Assembly (NCBI GenBank): GCA_024760905.1
Contig: CM045729.1
Location: forward strand, 77,436,050 to 77,500,049
Source of the DNA: Plotosus lineatus
Lineage: Eukaryota > Chordata > Actinopteri > Siluriformes > Plotosidae
Direction of reading: 5' to 3'
Length of the DNA: 64,000 nucleotides
A program made the position numbers and the translations under genes. The notes below the pieces were generated by a model. That model was given only the letters and a program-made list of their open reading frames with translations. It was not told the origin of the DNA and did no database searches. Shown here piece by piece: positions 43,722-55,716 of the stretch. Each line of letters starts with the position of its first letter. Position 1 is the stretch's first letter.

Positions 43722-45008
43722 TCAGGGGTCGCCACAGCAAATCATCCACCTCCATCTCACCCTGTCCTCTGCATCTTCTTCTCTGACTCCAACAACCTTC
43801 ATGTCTTCCTTCACCACATCCATAAATCTCTTATTTGGTCTTCCTCTAGGCCTTCTGCCTGGTAGTTCCAACCTCAGCATCCTACTGTCAATATACTCAC
43901 TATTCCTCCTCTGTACATGTTCAAACCATCCCAATCTAGCCTCTCTGACTTTGTCTCCAAAACATCTTACATGGGCTGTCCCTTTGATGTACTCATTTCT
44001 GATCCTATCCATCCTCGTTACTCCCAGAGAGAACCTCAGCATTTTCATCTCTGCTACCTCCAGCTCTGCCTCCTGCCTTTTCCTCAGCGCCACTGTTTCT
44101 AAGCCATACAACATCGCTGGCCTCATCACCATCTTGTACACTTTTCCTTTCATTCTTGCTGATACTCTCCTATCGCACATGACACCGGACACTTTTTTAC
44201 AACCATTCCAGCCTACCTGCACATGCTTCTTCACCTCTTTTCCACACTCTCCATTGCTCTGGATTGTTGAGCCTAAGTACTTAAAATCCTCCACCTTCGT
44301 CATCTCTGCTCCCTGTAACATCACCGTTCCTCCTGAGTCTTTCTCATTCACACACATGTATTCTGATTTTCTGAGGCTAACCTTCATTCCTCTCCTTTCC
44401 AGGGCATACCTCCACCGCTCTAGATTTTCCTGCACTTGTTCTCTGCTCTCACTACAGATAACAATGTCATCTGCAAACATCATAGTCAATGGAGATTCTT
44501 GTCTAACCTCGTCTGTCAGCCTGTCCATCACCATAGCAAACAAGAAGGGGCTCAGAGCTGATTCTTGATGCAGTCCAACCTCCACCTTGAATTCGTCAGT
44601 CACGCCGACAGCACACCTCACCACTGTCTTACATCTCTCATACATGTCCTGCACCACTCTAACATACTTCTCTGCCACTCCAGACTTCCTCATGCAATAC
44701 CACAGTTCTTCTCTTGGCACCCTGTCATATGCTTTTTCCAGATCCACAAAGGCACAATGCAGTTCCCTGTACTTCTCTATTAACATCCTCAAAGCAAACA
44801 TTGCATCTGCGGTACTCTTTCTTGGCATGAAACCAAACTGTTGTTCACAAATGCTGACCTCTGCCCTTAGTCTAGCTTCCACTATTCTTTCCCATAACTT
44901 CATCGTATGGCTCATCAACTTTATCCCTCTGTAGTTGCCACAACTCTGCACGTCTCCCTTGTTCTTAAAAATGGGCACCAGCACACTTCTCGTCCACTCC
45001 TCCGGCAT
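43722..45008 (-). pseudogene. RTE-a reverse transcriptase, 428 codons
   Basis: It starts at MPEEWTRSVLVPIFKNKGDV and ends at the natural C-terminus (RWRWMICCGDP). It contains NYRGIKLMSHTMKLWERI, FGFMPRKSTADAMFALRM, HCAFVDLEKAYDRVPREE, TMMFADDIVICSES (FADD complement at 44466-44477) and LPGRRPRGRPNKRFMDVV. In the QG motif the glycine of LHQGSALSP reads Glu (LHQESALSP), which probably weakens activity. The upstream fingers part is in other frames (45191-45418: GRWKEYFEELMNEENER). Confidence 0.9.
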
Positions 45009-45516
45009 CTGCTCACTCTGTAGGACCTTGTTGAATGTTCTTGTCAGATAATCTACTGCTACCTATCTTAGACACTTCCATACCTCCACAGGTATATCAT
45101 CAGGATGAACTGCCTTTCCATTCTTCATCCTCTTCAATGCCCTCCTCACTTCACCCTTACTAATCTTTGTTACATTCTGCTCCTCAATGGTCACCTCTCC
45201 TGCTCTTTTTTTCTCTCATTTTCCTCATTCATCAGCTCTTCAAAGTACTCTTTCCATCTTCCCAGCACACTTCTGTGATCAGTCAATACATTTCCCTTTC
45301 TGTCCTTTATCAATCTAACTTGCTGCACGTCCTTCCCATCTCTATCTCTCTGCTGTGCCAACCTGTATAGATCATTTCTCTCCCTCCTTACTGTCCAACC
45401 TATCATACAAGTCATCATACACCCTCTGTTTGGCCTTAGCCACTGCTACTTTCGCCTTACGCTGTGTCTCCCCGTACTCCTGTTTACTCTCTTCGGTCCT
45501 CTCAATGTCCCACTTC

Positions 45517-46516
45517 TTAGCTAACTTCTTGGCCACCCAAAGCCTGTTTCAGCTCCTCCTTCAAGAAAACAAGACACTCTTCCTTTTTCAACTTCCACCA
45601 CTTGGTCTTCTGCTCTGCCTTTGCCTTCACCTTCCTCAACATCAGCGTCATCCTGCATCCTACTATCCTATGCTGTTTGGCAACACTCTCACCCACTACT
45701 ACTTTGCAGTGACTGACCTCCTTCAAATTACATCGCCTACACAAGATGTAGTCTACCTGTGTGCTCCTACCTCCGCTTTTATAAGTCACCCTATCCTCCT
45801 GTTTCTTCTGGAAGAATGTATTCACCACAGCCATTTCCATCCTTTTTGCAAAATCGATCAACATCTGTCCTTCTGTCTTCCTGTCCTGGATACCAAACCT
45901 GCCCATCACTTCCTCGTCCCCTCTGTTGCCTGCACCAACATGTCCATTGAAGTCTGCACCAATGACCACTCTTTCACCTCTGGGGGTACTCTGCATCACA
46001 TCCTGCCAGTGGGGCATAAGCACTAACAACATTGAGCATCACACCTTCAATTTCTAACTTGAGACTCATCACTCTGTCTGACACTCTTTTCACTTCTAGA
46101 ACATTACTGACAAACCCCTCCTTCAAGATGACTCCTACTCCATTTCTCTTCCCATCCACACCATGATAAAACAGCTTAAACCCTGCTCCTAAGCTTCTAG
46201 CCTTGCTACCTTTCCACCTGGTCTCCTGAACACACAGTATGTCCACTTTCCTCCTCTGCATCATGTCAGCCAGCTCTCTATCTTTTCTTTGCATAGTTCC
46301 AACATTCAAAGTCCTTACTCTCAATCCTATACTCATGCCTTTCCTATGCTCTCTCTGCCTACGGACACGCCTCCTGCCTCTCCTTCTTAGACGTCTTCGA
46401 CCAACAGTAGTCCAATTTCCATCAACACCCTGTTGATTGACAGCACTGATGGCGGTCGTTGTTAACCCGGGCCTCGATCTATCCAGTACGGGGGTAATAC
46501 TTCTGATTTGCATCAT
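45517..46516 (-). pseudogene. RTE-a endonuclease in two frames
   Basis: The frame 45974-46516 has RVRTLNVGTMQRKDREL, CVQETRWKGSKARSLGAGF and LNVVSAYAPLAGC. The frame 45517-46032 has ERVVIGADFNGHVGAGNRG, STQVDYILCRRCNLKEV and VAKQHRIVGCRM. A deletion of about 50 bp near 46005 (where other copies encode EEKERFWSELDE) shifts the frame. Catalytic motifs survive on both sides. Confidence 0.85.
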
Positions 46517-46662
46517 AAAAGTTTGGCATTGGTTTTACGTCGTATGCCCTTCCTGACACAACCCTCTGCATTTCTTCGGGCTTGGGACCGGCATAATTGG
46601 GAGAGACACTGGTTAGTGCCCCCCCCCCCGCATCATGGCTGCATTTAATCATTGAAACGACT

Positions 46663-46888
46663 GTTGTTTAATATTTATCAATCATTTGTCACATTAACCA
46701 GAATTCTTCCACTGGGGTATTTCCAAATAATTAAAAATGCAAGATCGACGGACACATTCATCCACCTATAAGCACTCATTTATATAATTATCATCTTATT
46801 TAAAAAGTAATGCATTAAATGTCAGTTTAAATCAATTGTATCTACTGTATTCAATGTGATAGGTGCCCAGGGTGCTCTAAAAATTGTA
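46663..46888. other. Non-coding AT-rich stretch
   Basis: Nothing recognised. Confidence 0.5.
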
Positions 46889-47665
46889 GTGGGTGGGCAC
46901 TTATTAAAATGTTACCAGCGGAGTGGAACGGTAAGTGCTTATTACCATTGAGGTGGAAAACATGAATAATAACAAAACAATAAAAGACTTTTACTGGTAT
47001 TTGTGTTATTCATTTGTGGTATCAACCAAAGTACTTATATGAAAGCTGAAAAGAAACAGAAAGTAGCATAATTTTTAATAAAAGTCCCCGAACGTTTCCC
47101 TCCCAGTGCTGTTCCTTTAAACATTTTCCTGGAAGTAAAATCAAGCCAATCAACACAAATGTCAATTTTAGCAGATGACACATTGAACCAACCAACACAA
47201 ACAGAAACAAAAGCACATGTCCAGGTATGTGTTAGTGAGCAGGAGAACCGGGTCATCACTCTGTGATCGGTCAATATCTGGCTCATCGCTCCATTCATTC
47301 AGAGCATCCCACAGTTTTGCTGTAGCAGTTTCTAATAATTCATTGGTTGTTGGACATTTACTAAGAGAACACAGCAAAATATTTTCCTGTTTTTTAAAGC
47401 ATGGTGGAACAATCCATAGTGTTGTTACTGATGAACATTATAGACATTCCCCAGTGGCAGGGGGTCGTGAAATACCATGCAAACTCACTTTTACAGGCAG
47501 TGAACACCTCATTTTACCGTTACAGAGACTGATCGAATAAAATTGGCAATTTTTAAAATTTGATCAAAAACATTTGATCCACCATTTTGCTCCCAGAACA
47601 CATGGGCGGTTGTTAGACATAAGAAAAAAAAAAAAAAAAAAAAAAAAGTGGGAGGGCGCTTATTA
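46889..47665 (-). repeat. Element X copy 2, inverse orientation
   Basis: Partner of 3914-4618. It is bounded by 18-bp near-identical direct repeats 'gtgggtgggcacttatta' (46889-46906) and 'gtgggagggcgcttatta' (47648-47665), with a third 'gtgcttatta' near 46937. On the minus strand a frame at 47168-47377 carries SKCPTTNELLETATAKLWD and ALNEWSDEP, also kept in copy 1. Family unknown. Confidence 0.65.
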
Positions 47666-47950
47666 CATCGAATAAGATATTCACAGTCATAATTACCACT
47701 AACAAATGAAATGCTTTCATACATTATAAACATCTCAATCCATGTGCAAAAATAAGGCATTTTGTAGGAATAAACGAATAAAAGCCTCTCACCTTGATCA
47801 TTAGTAATGCCTGCATGTACTGAAAAGCTTAATGTCAAACCCTGAGTGTCTTTATTTACACACTGTTAAGCCTTGTCAAGTAAAACACCTTGTGTAAATA
47901 GAATAAAGATCACTTCTATTGCATTTCAAAGCTTTACATTATGACACATG

Positions 47951-47984
<34 letters not shown>

Positions 47985-48281
47985 GAAAGCTTTGTCATCA
48001 TGCTGTAGTTCACCTTGGAATACTTTCCTACTAGTGAGGACATGTACAGCCTGCTATTTCCCACAGCAAGCTCACTCACTGCACATAAATCAATCTATTT
48101 GACCTGGTGGCACTAAATGTGTCTGATAGGAATTTTACACATAGACTCGTGTTAGCACAAAATGATGTGGGGCACAAAAATATAATTAATTCTTGAAGTT
48201 GATGTAATAAAAGTCGGGGAAATGAGCAAAGTGTAAGGATCTGATTGACGTTAACAAGGGTCACACTTTGACAGATAAACG
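47666..48281. other. Non-coding stretch with poly-T
   Basis: A homopolymeric T run lies at 47950-47983. No gene recognised. Confidence 0.55.
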
Positions 48282-48455
48282 CCTGGGTGGTAGTTCAGTG
48301 GTTAAGGTTATGGATTACCGATCCGAAGCTCAGGGTTCAAGTTCCAGTAGCACTGTTCTGCCCTTGAGCAAGGCTCTAAACCCTCAATTTCTCAGTGGTG
48401 TGAGAATAATAAATTTAAGTCATTCTGAATGAGAGTGTCTGCCAAATGCCATAAA
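48282..48455 (+). mobile_element. tRNA-derived SINE with UnaL2-type tail
   Basis: The head has box A-like 'tagttcagtggttaagg' and box B 'gggttcaagttcc'. The 3' end 'gagtgtctgccaaatgccat' resembles the tail of UnaL2-type LINEs, which suggests mobilisation by an L2-clade LINE. Confidence 0.75.
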
Positions 48456-48662
48456 TTAAAATGGGTCTGTTTATCTCTGAAGCTGCAGGTCTTGTGGGCT
48501 GTTTCTGGTAAACCGTGGTAAGTACCAACCAAATGTGGTCCAGGAAAGTGAAGCACACAGGGCTCGAAGGCCTTGTCTGATCTCACTAAAGAGCTACCCT
48601 GCTACAAACTGCAGAAACAGTTAATGCTGGATTTGACAGAAAGGAATCAAAACACACATGTA

Positions 48663-49214
48663 CAGTTGGCCCTGTTTTTCGTGATGGTTCGGTTCCGGCC
48701 CTTCCCGCGGATCATGAAAATCTGCAAGTTATTGATGCGGTTTTAAAACCCTATGTATGATATTACATACACTAAGATATGCTTGTTAAACACATTCTAT
48801 AGACAGTCTTACTCAGTAATGCAATAATAATGCAGTAAAATGTAGTGATGAGAAAGTAAAAAAAATATATATTTTGTACTGTGATAATATTTATGAATAA
48901 ATAAACTACTAAGGCTCCTTACCAGAAGCTAGAGATGATGCAAGGCATTTGCGTTGCATCATAGTGCTTAAATAATTATTTAAAACACACTAAAAAAACA
49001 TGAATTCACAGTTCAAGCAATCACATTGATAACTTGTGGGGGAAGAAAAAAAAAAGTGTACACATCATCTCCAACCAATCAGCAGGAGGGAGAAACAAAA
49101 GCTCTCAGCCATTGGCTAAATTTGAATCAAGTGCCAGTTACTTCCTGGTTTGATGCCATTCCGAGAGTATGCAGGTGCGTGAGCGCTGAACCACGAATGG
49201 TCAAGGGCCTACTG
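48663..49214. mobile_element. Pogo/Tigger-like MITE
   Basis: Left end 'cagttggccctgtttttcgt' after TA (48661-48662). Right end 'gaatggtcaagggcctactg' ends at 49214, followed by AA. The termini are imperfect inverted repeats of CAGTNGGCCCT. The 550-bp interior has no ORF but has CAAT-containing sequence near 49070. Confidence 0.7.
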
Positions 49215-49297
49215 AATTGCAGATTGCTGTGGGTGGGGCTGCCAAGCCACCAATCAGGTGACGCTAATATTATTTTGGATCAGTATTAGCTTGGAGA

Positions 49298-49356
49298 GTG
49301 ATATCTCGACGTCATTGCTTAGGCTGCTGCCCCTGAGACCCAACTCTGGATTAAGC

Positions 49357-49395
<39 letters not shown>
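49298..49395 (+). mobile_element. Rex3 3' remnant
   Basis: Matches the last 60 bp of Rex3 ('gcttaggctgctgcccctg', 'ctctggattaagc') with a (GAT)n tail at 49354-49395. Extreme 5' truncation. Confidence 0.75.
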
Positions 49396-49396
<1 letters not shown>

Positions 49397-49453
49397 ATTA
49401 GCTTACAGCCTTTACATGAATGCTGATCTGACTAGTAACACTACATAAGACTC

Positions 49454-49600
49454 GATAAATGTATTTACATTTACAGCATTTGGCAGACACCCTCCCCAAC
49501 TTACAGTTTTGATCTCATGTGAGGTTAGGATTTATTTCATTTCAGGGTTAAGAGCCTTCCTCATGGGCACAACAGTGGCAAGTTGGTGGTAGTGGGCCTT
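49454..49600 (-). mobile_element. UnaL2-type tailed SINE, antisense
   Basis: 'tttacatttacagcatttgg' followed by 'cagacaccctccccaactta' is the complement of an UnaL2-type 3' end; a degenerate SINE body follows. Confidence 0.6.
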
Positions 49601-49692
49601 GAAACATGCTGAGTTCACACTTCACCCTGACAATCAACTTCACCAATATCATGATTTCATCAGAGCAGTTATGACGGAAAATTGCAAGGCAG

Positions 49693-49778
<86 letters not shown>

Positions 49779-50673
49779 TTATTATTACATTTTTCTATTT
49801 ATTTCAATTTGCTTTCTCACAAAATGCATAGCTGCTACTTATTTTTAAACAATAGTAATATTCACTGACTGGCTCCAGAGCCTCAGGCCAGCCTCCCTTA
49901 ATGCATTCTGACAGACTGATCATATATCACAATATTTCTGCAAGGTTTCAAAACCACAAGAGCTAATAAATTTGAGTATGTGTTAGTTGTACTCAGAACA
50001 TGATTGCCAATGCTGATGTCATATTCTGTCTTGATCTTCTCTACAAAAAGAAATATCAAAAGCTGTCAGAACCTGAGTGATCAATACTTATTGAAGTGTG
50101 TGTGGGGGTGGGGTGGGGGGTGGAGTTAGGGTGGAGCAGAGTGCCGGAGTGTTTCAGGGTCTGTTGGCGGGTTCAGGCATGGAGCACTAATTCAAAGAGC
50201 TCATTTATTCTGCACGCTGCAGTTTAGTCCTTCAACATAATTTAAAAAAATAATAATAAAATAAAAAAAATAAATAAAAAATAAAAAAAATAAGGGCTCA
50301 GAACTATATCTCGCCCTTGAGTTGAAAGATAAATGAGAGATCTTGTGCTTTAACAACTTTTAGGAGACTGCTAGGAGTTTATTTTCCTAATTTAATATTA
50401 AAGTTTTGGCAGTCAATTAAAAAAATAATCACTATATTATATATTTAATAGTTATTAATTACCATAATAATTCCAGTTACGGCACAGCACTGTACCAGTT
50501 CTAGTTATAAACTGACTTTCTACTCAACTGCAACAAAGTTCTGTCTAACAAATCAAAAGTGCACTTTAAATCACTGAGAAGCTGAGGACACTCACACGCT
50601 ACTGATTCTTAACAGAATGCTGGCATTGCTCTGAAGTCTCACATTTTACTTGACATAAAGAGATGCTATTAGG

Positions 50674-50711
<38 letters not shown>

Positions 50712-50973
50712 AATAATTTACACAATGTGGTTATAAGCACTTGAGTTTATTATAGCAACCACTGGAAAAGTCTTGTCACTTCAAAAACACCAAGCCGAGT
50801 TCCAAAACCCGCAATATAAGCGCTTTTATGTGAATTGGTATATCTTGTTGCTACGTAATTACTGGAGGGGGAAACGAGGGGGGGGGGGAGGGGACAAAAC
50901 AGAAAACGGTTTGATCTAATTTGACCTATTTTCTAAGAGGAGATTTCCAAACCCATTTATTTTTATTTTATTA
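49601..50973. other. Non-coding AT-rich stretch with microsatellites
   Basis: (TTA)n(GTA)n at 49695-49787, A-rich DNA at 50243-50292, poly-T at 50676-50708 and a G run near 50880. No gene recognised. Confidence 0.55.
49695..49787. repeat. (TTA)n(GTA)n compound microsatellite
   Basis: TTA units followed by GTA units, then mixed. Confidence 0.95.
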
Positions 50974-50984
50974 AAAAATAATTA

Positions 50985-51311
50985 GTTCAGTTCATTTTCT
51001 GTAACTGCTTAATCCTAATTTGGGTCGCGGGGAGGCTGGCGCCCATCCCAGCCAACTGTGGGCAAGGGCAGAGTACACCCTGGACAGCTCGCCAGGCCAT
51101 CGCAGGGCTTTGCAGCCTACTCTTTACGAAGGTCAGCAATGGTTTTTTTACATGCCTCACACCATAGACAGTGAGAGACATGGCCGGCCTTTGATAACCC
51201 AGTTAGCTGCACTGGGGAGGACAGTGACAACCTTGTGGAGAGTGGAACTCGAACCCCCAACCTTTGGATCAGCGATCCAGCGCCCGTTACCACTAGACCA
51301 CCTCTGCCCTC
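50985..51311 (-). mobile_element. SINE-A, full length, 11-bp target duplication
   Basis: Minus strand, 327 bp. It has the full head (box-B complement 'gaactcgaaccccc', box-A complement 'ccactagaccacc'), body, 3' module and 'ttctgtaactgcttaatcc' tail. 'aaaaataatta' lies at 50974-50984 and 51312-51322. Confidence 0.9.
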
Positions 51312-51322
51312 AAAAATAATTA

Positions 51323-52040
51323 TCCCTATATATAAAGTAAATGGGTCACAAATGACCCCACACTGTCATATTAGTCACCGAAATAGTTTGGTCGCATGAG
51401 GGTTAAATGATTTGCTTTAAAATGATCATAATTACATATATTGGTACTATTTTATTCATATTTAAGTATTCATTATTAGGAGTTATTTAAAATCTACACA
51501 GTTCTGCTCATGGATGCATGAGATACAGTAATCATGACCCATTGCTGTATTTGTACTGACTTTATTCCAGCATTCCAACATCACCACGACTTGAGTCACA
51601 CCATGGGGAATGTTTTCTACTGTATGATACTGATAATAAAGACAGCCATTACTTTACTGTGCACTCGTCCAATAGTTAAAATGTAAAATATATCACTGTC
51701 AGAGATCATTCTGTATCATATCGCTGCGTGTAAATAACTCTTGTTCGCAGTTGTAAAATGACAGAAACCGGCACGGAAATCTTTCAACGCCACATGAGAT
51801 GTTCCAAGTGAATATCATTCATCGAATCTACAACAATCATGGTGTGCTTCCGCTGAGTTTTTGTGGTCATGAGCGTGTCTGTTAAAAAGGATTCCATTTC
51901 ATCCCTTCTTTCAAGGAAATAATTTTCAGCATATACATTTTATGCTTTTTTTTTATATATAACCACCATTTCATATTGGTGTATTTTGAAGCATTTAATA
52001 AGAATATATAAGATTTTCAGAGACATGTTTTTTTTTTCTC

Positions 52041-52107
<67 letters not shown>

Positions 52108-52937
52108 TTTTTTATCTTAAATAAAAGGTGCATTAATCCATAAATAAAACATGAAGGGTAATGTAATATGGCATCTCACAAAGTACAATAGAAAGTAATT
52201 GTAACAGCGTGAAGTTAATTATTTTCCAATAACAGAACATCCTGATATTGTCTAGTTCTCCTTTATTACACAGCTAATCTGAATACCCAGCTCTGATATA
52301 TTATGCTATCCAGTGGTCCGTTAATTCTTTATAACAGACTGTTGCCAATAAAAGCAAATATAACAGATTGTTTCTAAGTACAACAGACAGCCATTAGTGG
52401 AAGCGATAAAACTATTTTATAAACCAGCATATTGTAAATAGCTATTAAAAAAATGTATAATGCATAGCCAGCCGGTCTATATCACAAAATGCACGCCTTT
52501 AGGGTAATGTAAGACCCCTCCAATTCTTCTCAGGGTCTTCATTCTCCTGTTGACTGGCTCACTGTTCCTTACAAAGACAGGAAAATGACTGAATTTTTTC
52601 GGTTGTATTTACATTATATGTTGAGGAACGTCTTTGTTTACAAGTTATATCAAGTTATTCTTTGAATTACAGCAGCAATAACGATTTAGGTTAATGGCTT
52701 TTGGCTGAGGTCACTATATTACTGTTACCTAAATACTGCAAAGTAGTCTCTTTGTAAAAAAAAAAAAATAAATAAATAAAAATAAAAAAAAATAAAAAAC
52801 ATCGCTTCAGTTACTCATTTGGTTTGTTTATAAGAATTATCCACTTGGCCATTTGTTATGAATTAATATAAAAACATAATAAAATATATTGCAATATATA
52901 ATATATGAAATATATGAAATATAATAAAATATATTTC
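51323..52937. other. Non-coding AT-rich stretch
   Basis: No gene recognised. (ATT)n at 52043-52107; A-rich DNA at 52757-52800. Confidence 0.55.
52043..52107. repeat. (ATT)n microsatellite
   Basis: About 21 units. Confidence 0.95.
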
Positions 52938-52988
52938 AATTCAATAGTGTATTTCAGAATAATTAAATTAAATTCACCTATTTCAATT

Positions 52989-53057
<69 letters not shown>

Positions 53058-53301
53058 TTTCTGAGTAGATCCTTCCGTAGGAGAGTGCTCAATACTTTTT
53101 GGTAAAGCAAATAACAAAAATAAAAGGACAGGACAAAGACTTTCTATTGAAACTCCATTTATCACTACAGATCTGTTTCGAGGGGTGGTGAAACCATCCT
53201 CTCTCTTCAGGTGATTATAGAGGAATTATATATATATATATATATATAAAATTGAAATAGTTGAATTGAATTGAAATATTCTGAAATACACTATTGAATT
53301 G
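52938..53301. repeat. Inverted repeat with two (TA)n tracts
   Basis: The arms are 52938-53000 and 53227-53301; 'caatagtgtatttcagaat' on the left is complemented on the right. Each arm runs inward into a TA tract (52990-53054, 53228-53249). The 170 bp between them hold the hammerhead motif. Confidence 0.8.
53161..53215 (-). ncRNA. Hammerhead ribozyme motif
   Basis: Read 5'-3' on the minus strand. Stem I strand ATCAC (53215-53211), core CTGAAGA (53210-53204), stem II 53203-53193 pairing with 53189-53180 around a TTC loop, then GAA (53179-53177). Stem III starts with A at 53176 and pairs CA with TG. The cleavage triplet GTA ends at 53166, and stem I closes with GTGAT (53165-53161). All invariant hammerhead positions are present (CUGANGA, GAAA, A15.1-U16.1, NUH). 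Stem II has 10 pairs with one A-C mismatch and one bulged A. The very short stem III resembles the type I hammerheads known from Penelope-like elements and retrozymes. No reverse transcriptase lies nearby, so this is a solo relic or a small non-autonomous unit. Confidence 0.8.
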
Positions 53302-53309
53302 AAAAAAAA

Positions 53310-53400
<91 letters not shown>
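53301..53400. repeat. Poly-A and (TA)n
   Basis: A run of about 27 A followed by about 36 TA units. Confidence 0.95.
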
Positions 53401-53403
<3 letters not shown>

Positions 53404-53511
53404 AAAATCCAGCACTTGTGCAAACATAAGGCAAACAAGCTAAAATACAAAATATAAAAAAAATCAGCACAGAAAAAATAATTTACATCAGAATTACAGT
53501 TGATATATGGT

Positions 53512-53512
<1 letters not shown>

Positions 53513-53555
<43 letters not shown>

Positions 53556-54465
53556 TTGCTTCTTCATGGGTCGGGTCGCGGGGGCAGCAACCTAAGCAAA
53601 AAGGTCCAGATGTCCCTCTCCCCAGCCCTTCCAGAGGGACACTGAGGCGTTCCCAGACACGTCCAGAGATGCCTCCAGCATGTTCTAGGTCGACTACAGG
53701 GCCCCTTCCCAGTTGGACATGCCTGAAACACCATACCGGGAGGAGTTTGGGAGGCATTCTGACCAGATGCCCAAGCCACCTCAACTAGCCCCTCTCAATG
53801 CGGAGGAGCAGCAGATGTACTCCAAGCTCAGCCCGGATAGATAGCAACTTCTCACCTTATCTCTAAGGGAGAACCCCGCCACCCAGCGAAGGAATCTCAT
53901 TTCAGCCGCTTGTATCCACGATCTTGTTCTTTTAGTCACTTCCCAAAGGTCATGACCATAGGTGAGGGTTGGAACGTAGATCGACTGGTAAATTGACAGC
54001 TTTGCCTTGCAGCTCAGCTCATTCTTCACCACGACGGACTGGAACAGGCTATTTTTATCATCAGAGGCTGCAGTGATCCGTCTGTCAATTTCCGGCTCCA
54101 TTTTTCCCTTATTCATGAACAAGACCCCAAGACAATCAAACTTTTCCATTTGGGGCAGGACCTCACTCCTGACCCGGAGGGTGCATTCCACCCTTGTCTG
54201 ACTGAGAACAATGGCCTCGGAGTTGGAGGCGCTGATTTTCATCCCAGCCGCTTCATACTCGACTGTGAATCATTCCAATGAGCCCTGGAGTTCCTGGCTT
54301 GATGACGCCAAAAGGACAATGTTATCCGCAAAAAGCAGAGACATGATCCGATGGCCACCAAACCAGAACCCCTCAACACCTCGACTGCACCTAGAAATTC
54401 TGCCCATAAAAATTATGAACAGAATCGGTGACAATGGACAGCCTTGGTGGACTCCAACCCTCAGC
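53513..54465 (-). mobile_element. Rex3 LINE, 5'-truncated
   Basis: Minus strand. Tail (CAT)n at 53513-53555. C-terminal landmarks are LLRLLPPRPDP, MRWLGHLVRMP, RSWIQAAEMRFLRWVAG and SIYVPTLTYGHDLW. The frame 53781-54242 begins MKISASNSEAIVLSQT. The RT active-site region and the 'ggtgacaatggacagcctt' stretch (54437-54455) mark the 5' limit. Frameshifted throughout. Confidence 0.88.
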
Positions 54466-54715
54466 GATAATGATGATGATGATGTATTATCGTTATCATT
54501 ATTATTGTTGTTAATATTATGATTACTATTATTAGGAGTAGTGGTAGCAGTAGTAGTATTACAGTTATTACACCTTCTGGAGAGTAAAAACGTTTAACAT
54601 TAACAGTTACATTCATTATCACTGAGATTTTAATTATGGTGAATTATATTTAACCGTGTCACCATATTTTTAAGTTTTACATTTGACCTCTTACCACAAG
54701 AAGTATTTGACAAAG

Positions 54716-54718
<3 letters not shown>

Positions 54719-54794
<76 letters not shown>
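54719..54794. repeat. (CA)n microsatellite
   Basis: About 38 CA units. Confidence 0.95.
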
Positions 54795-54795
<1 letters not shown>

Positions 54796-55306
54796 CTTTC
54801 TAGCCCATTCCATCAATATGCAGTTTATTTCTGAACGTTTACTAGCATTGCATCATTTCAGGCAAATGTTAACAGCATCAAAATAGATGTTCCCATAAAT
54901 ATTTTGTAAACCATTTGTAAAATCATGTTGTCCTCCACAGTGCCCTAATAAACTGACCCAAAAGGCCAGATGCTGGCATTCTCCAGGCCAATGAAGGACC
55001 ACAAAGAAATAAAATCTCAGAATAAAATCCACTGCAATCCCAGTAAAAGTCAATAAAGTCTGAATGCAAGTGGGAGCAGACTGAAAGAAGACTTGGAAAA
55101 AGAAATGGTAAGACAGAAGAGAAGGGGAAGACATGTGAAGCCCCTGTTTGCTTTACTTTATTACTTTAATTGAAGCCATTTAATAATTTCCACACTATTT
55201 TGCCTCGAGCTGCAGTGCATATAAATCCCGAATGTGTTCACTCATTTACACTGCACTTAACATTCCAGCAAACCTTTTAATCTTTCATCCTCCCTAACTA
55301 CTTCAT

Positions 55307-55437
<131 letters not shown>

Positions 55438-55716
55438 TCTCTTCTCTGCCTATTGGGTTCAATATTTCAGATTCTTTACCTGATATTTCCTTTACATTTT
55501 TCTTTTGGCTGTAGCTCCCTAACTGTCTGTGCAAGAAAAAGAGATCAAGTTAAGAACTTTTTGTGTGTGTGTGTGTTTTATTTATTTGTAAGTTGAGGCA
55601 TTTGTAGTGTCATGCAAATCTTTTTGTCGGACTTGGAAACAGATCTTTTACAACATCTTTTTTTAACAACTAACAATGAAAATTGTATTTTCTTTCTTAT
55701 ATCAAGCTTCATAATA

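Larger units (their letters stand above)
43690..46643 (-). mobile_element. RTE-a LINE, full length, 19-bp target duplication
   Basis: A 2.95-kb element on the minus strand. Perfect duplications 'tttaatcattgaaacgact' lie at 43671-43689 and 46644-46662. The 5' leader starts 'gcagccatgatgcggggg', then the 'ccagtgtctctcc' and 'agggcatacgacgtaaaac' landmarks. The 3' end is the AAGAAG tail immediately after the stop. The long perfect duplication indicates recent insertion, although the ORF is broken in several places. Confidence 0.95.

Noticed and set aside
43648..44568. 306-codon plus-strand frame rich in Ser, Leu and Phe
   Set aside because: It lies antisense to the RTE-a reverse transcriptase, and the same antisense frame recurs over other RTE-a copies (28218-28985, 13418-13987), so it is a shadow.
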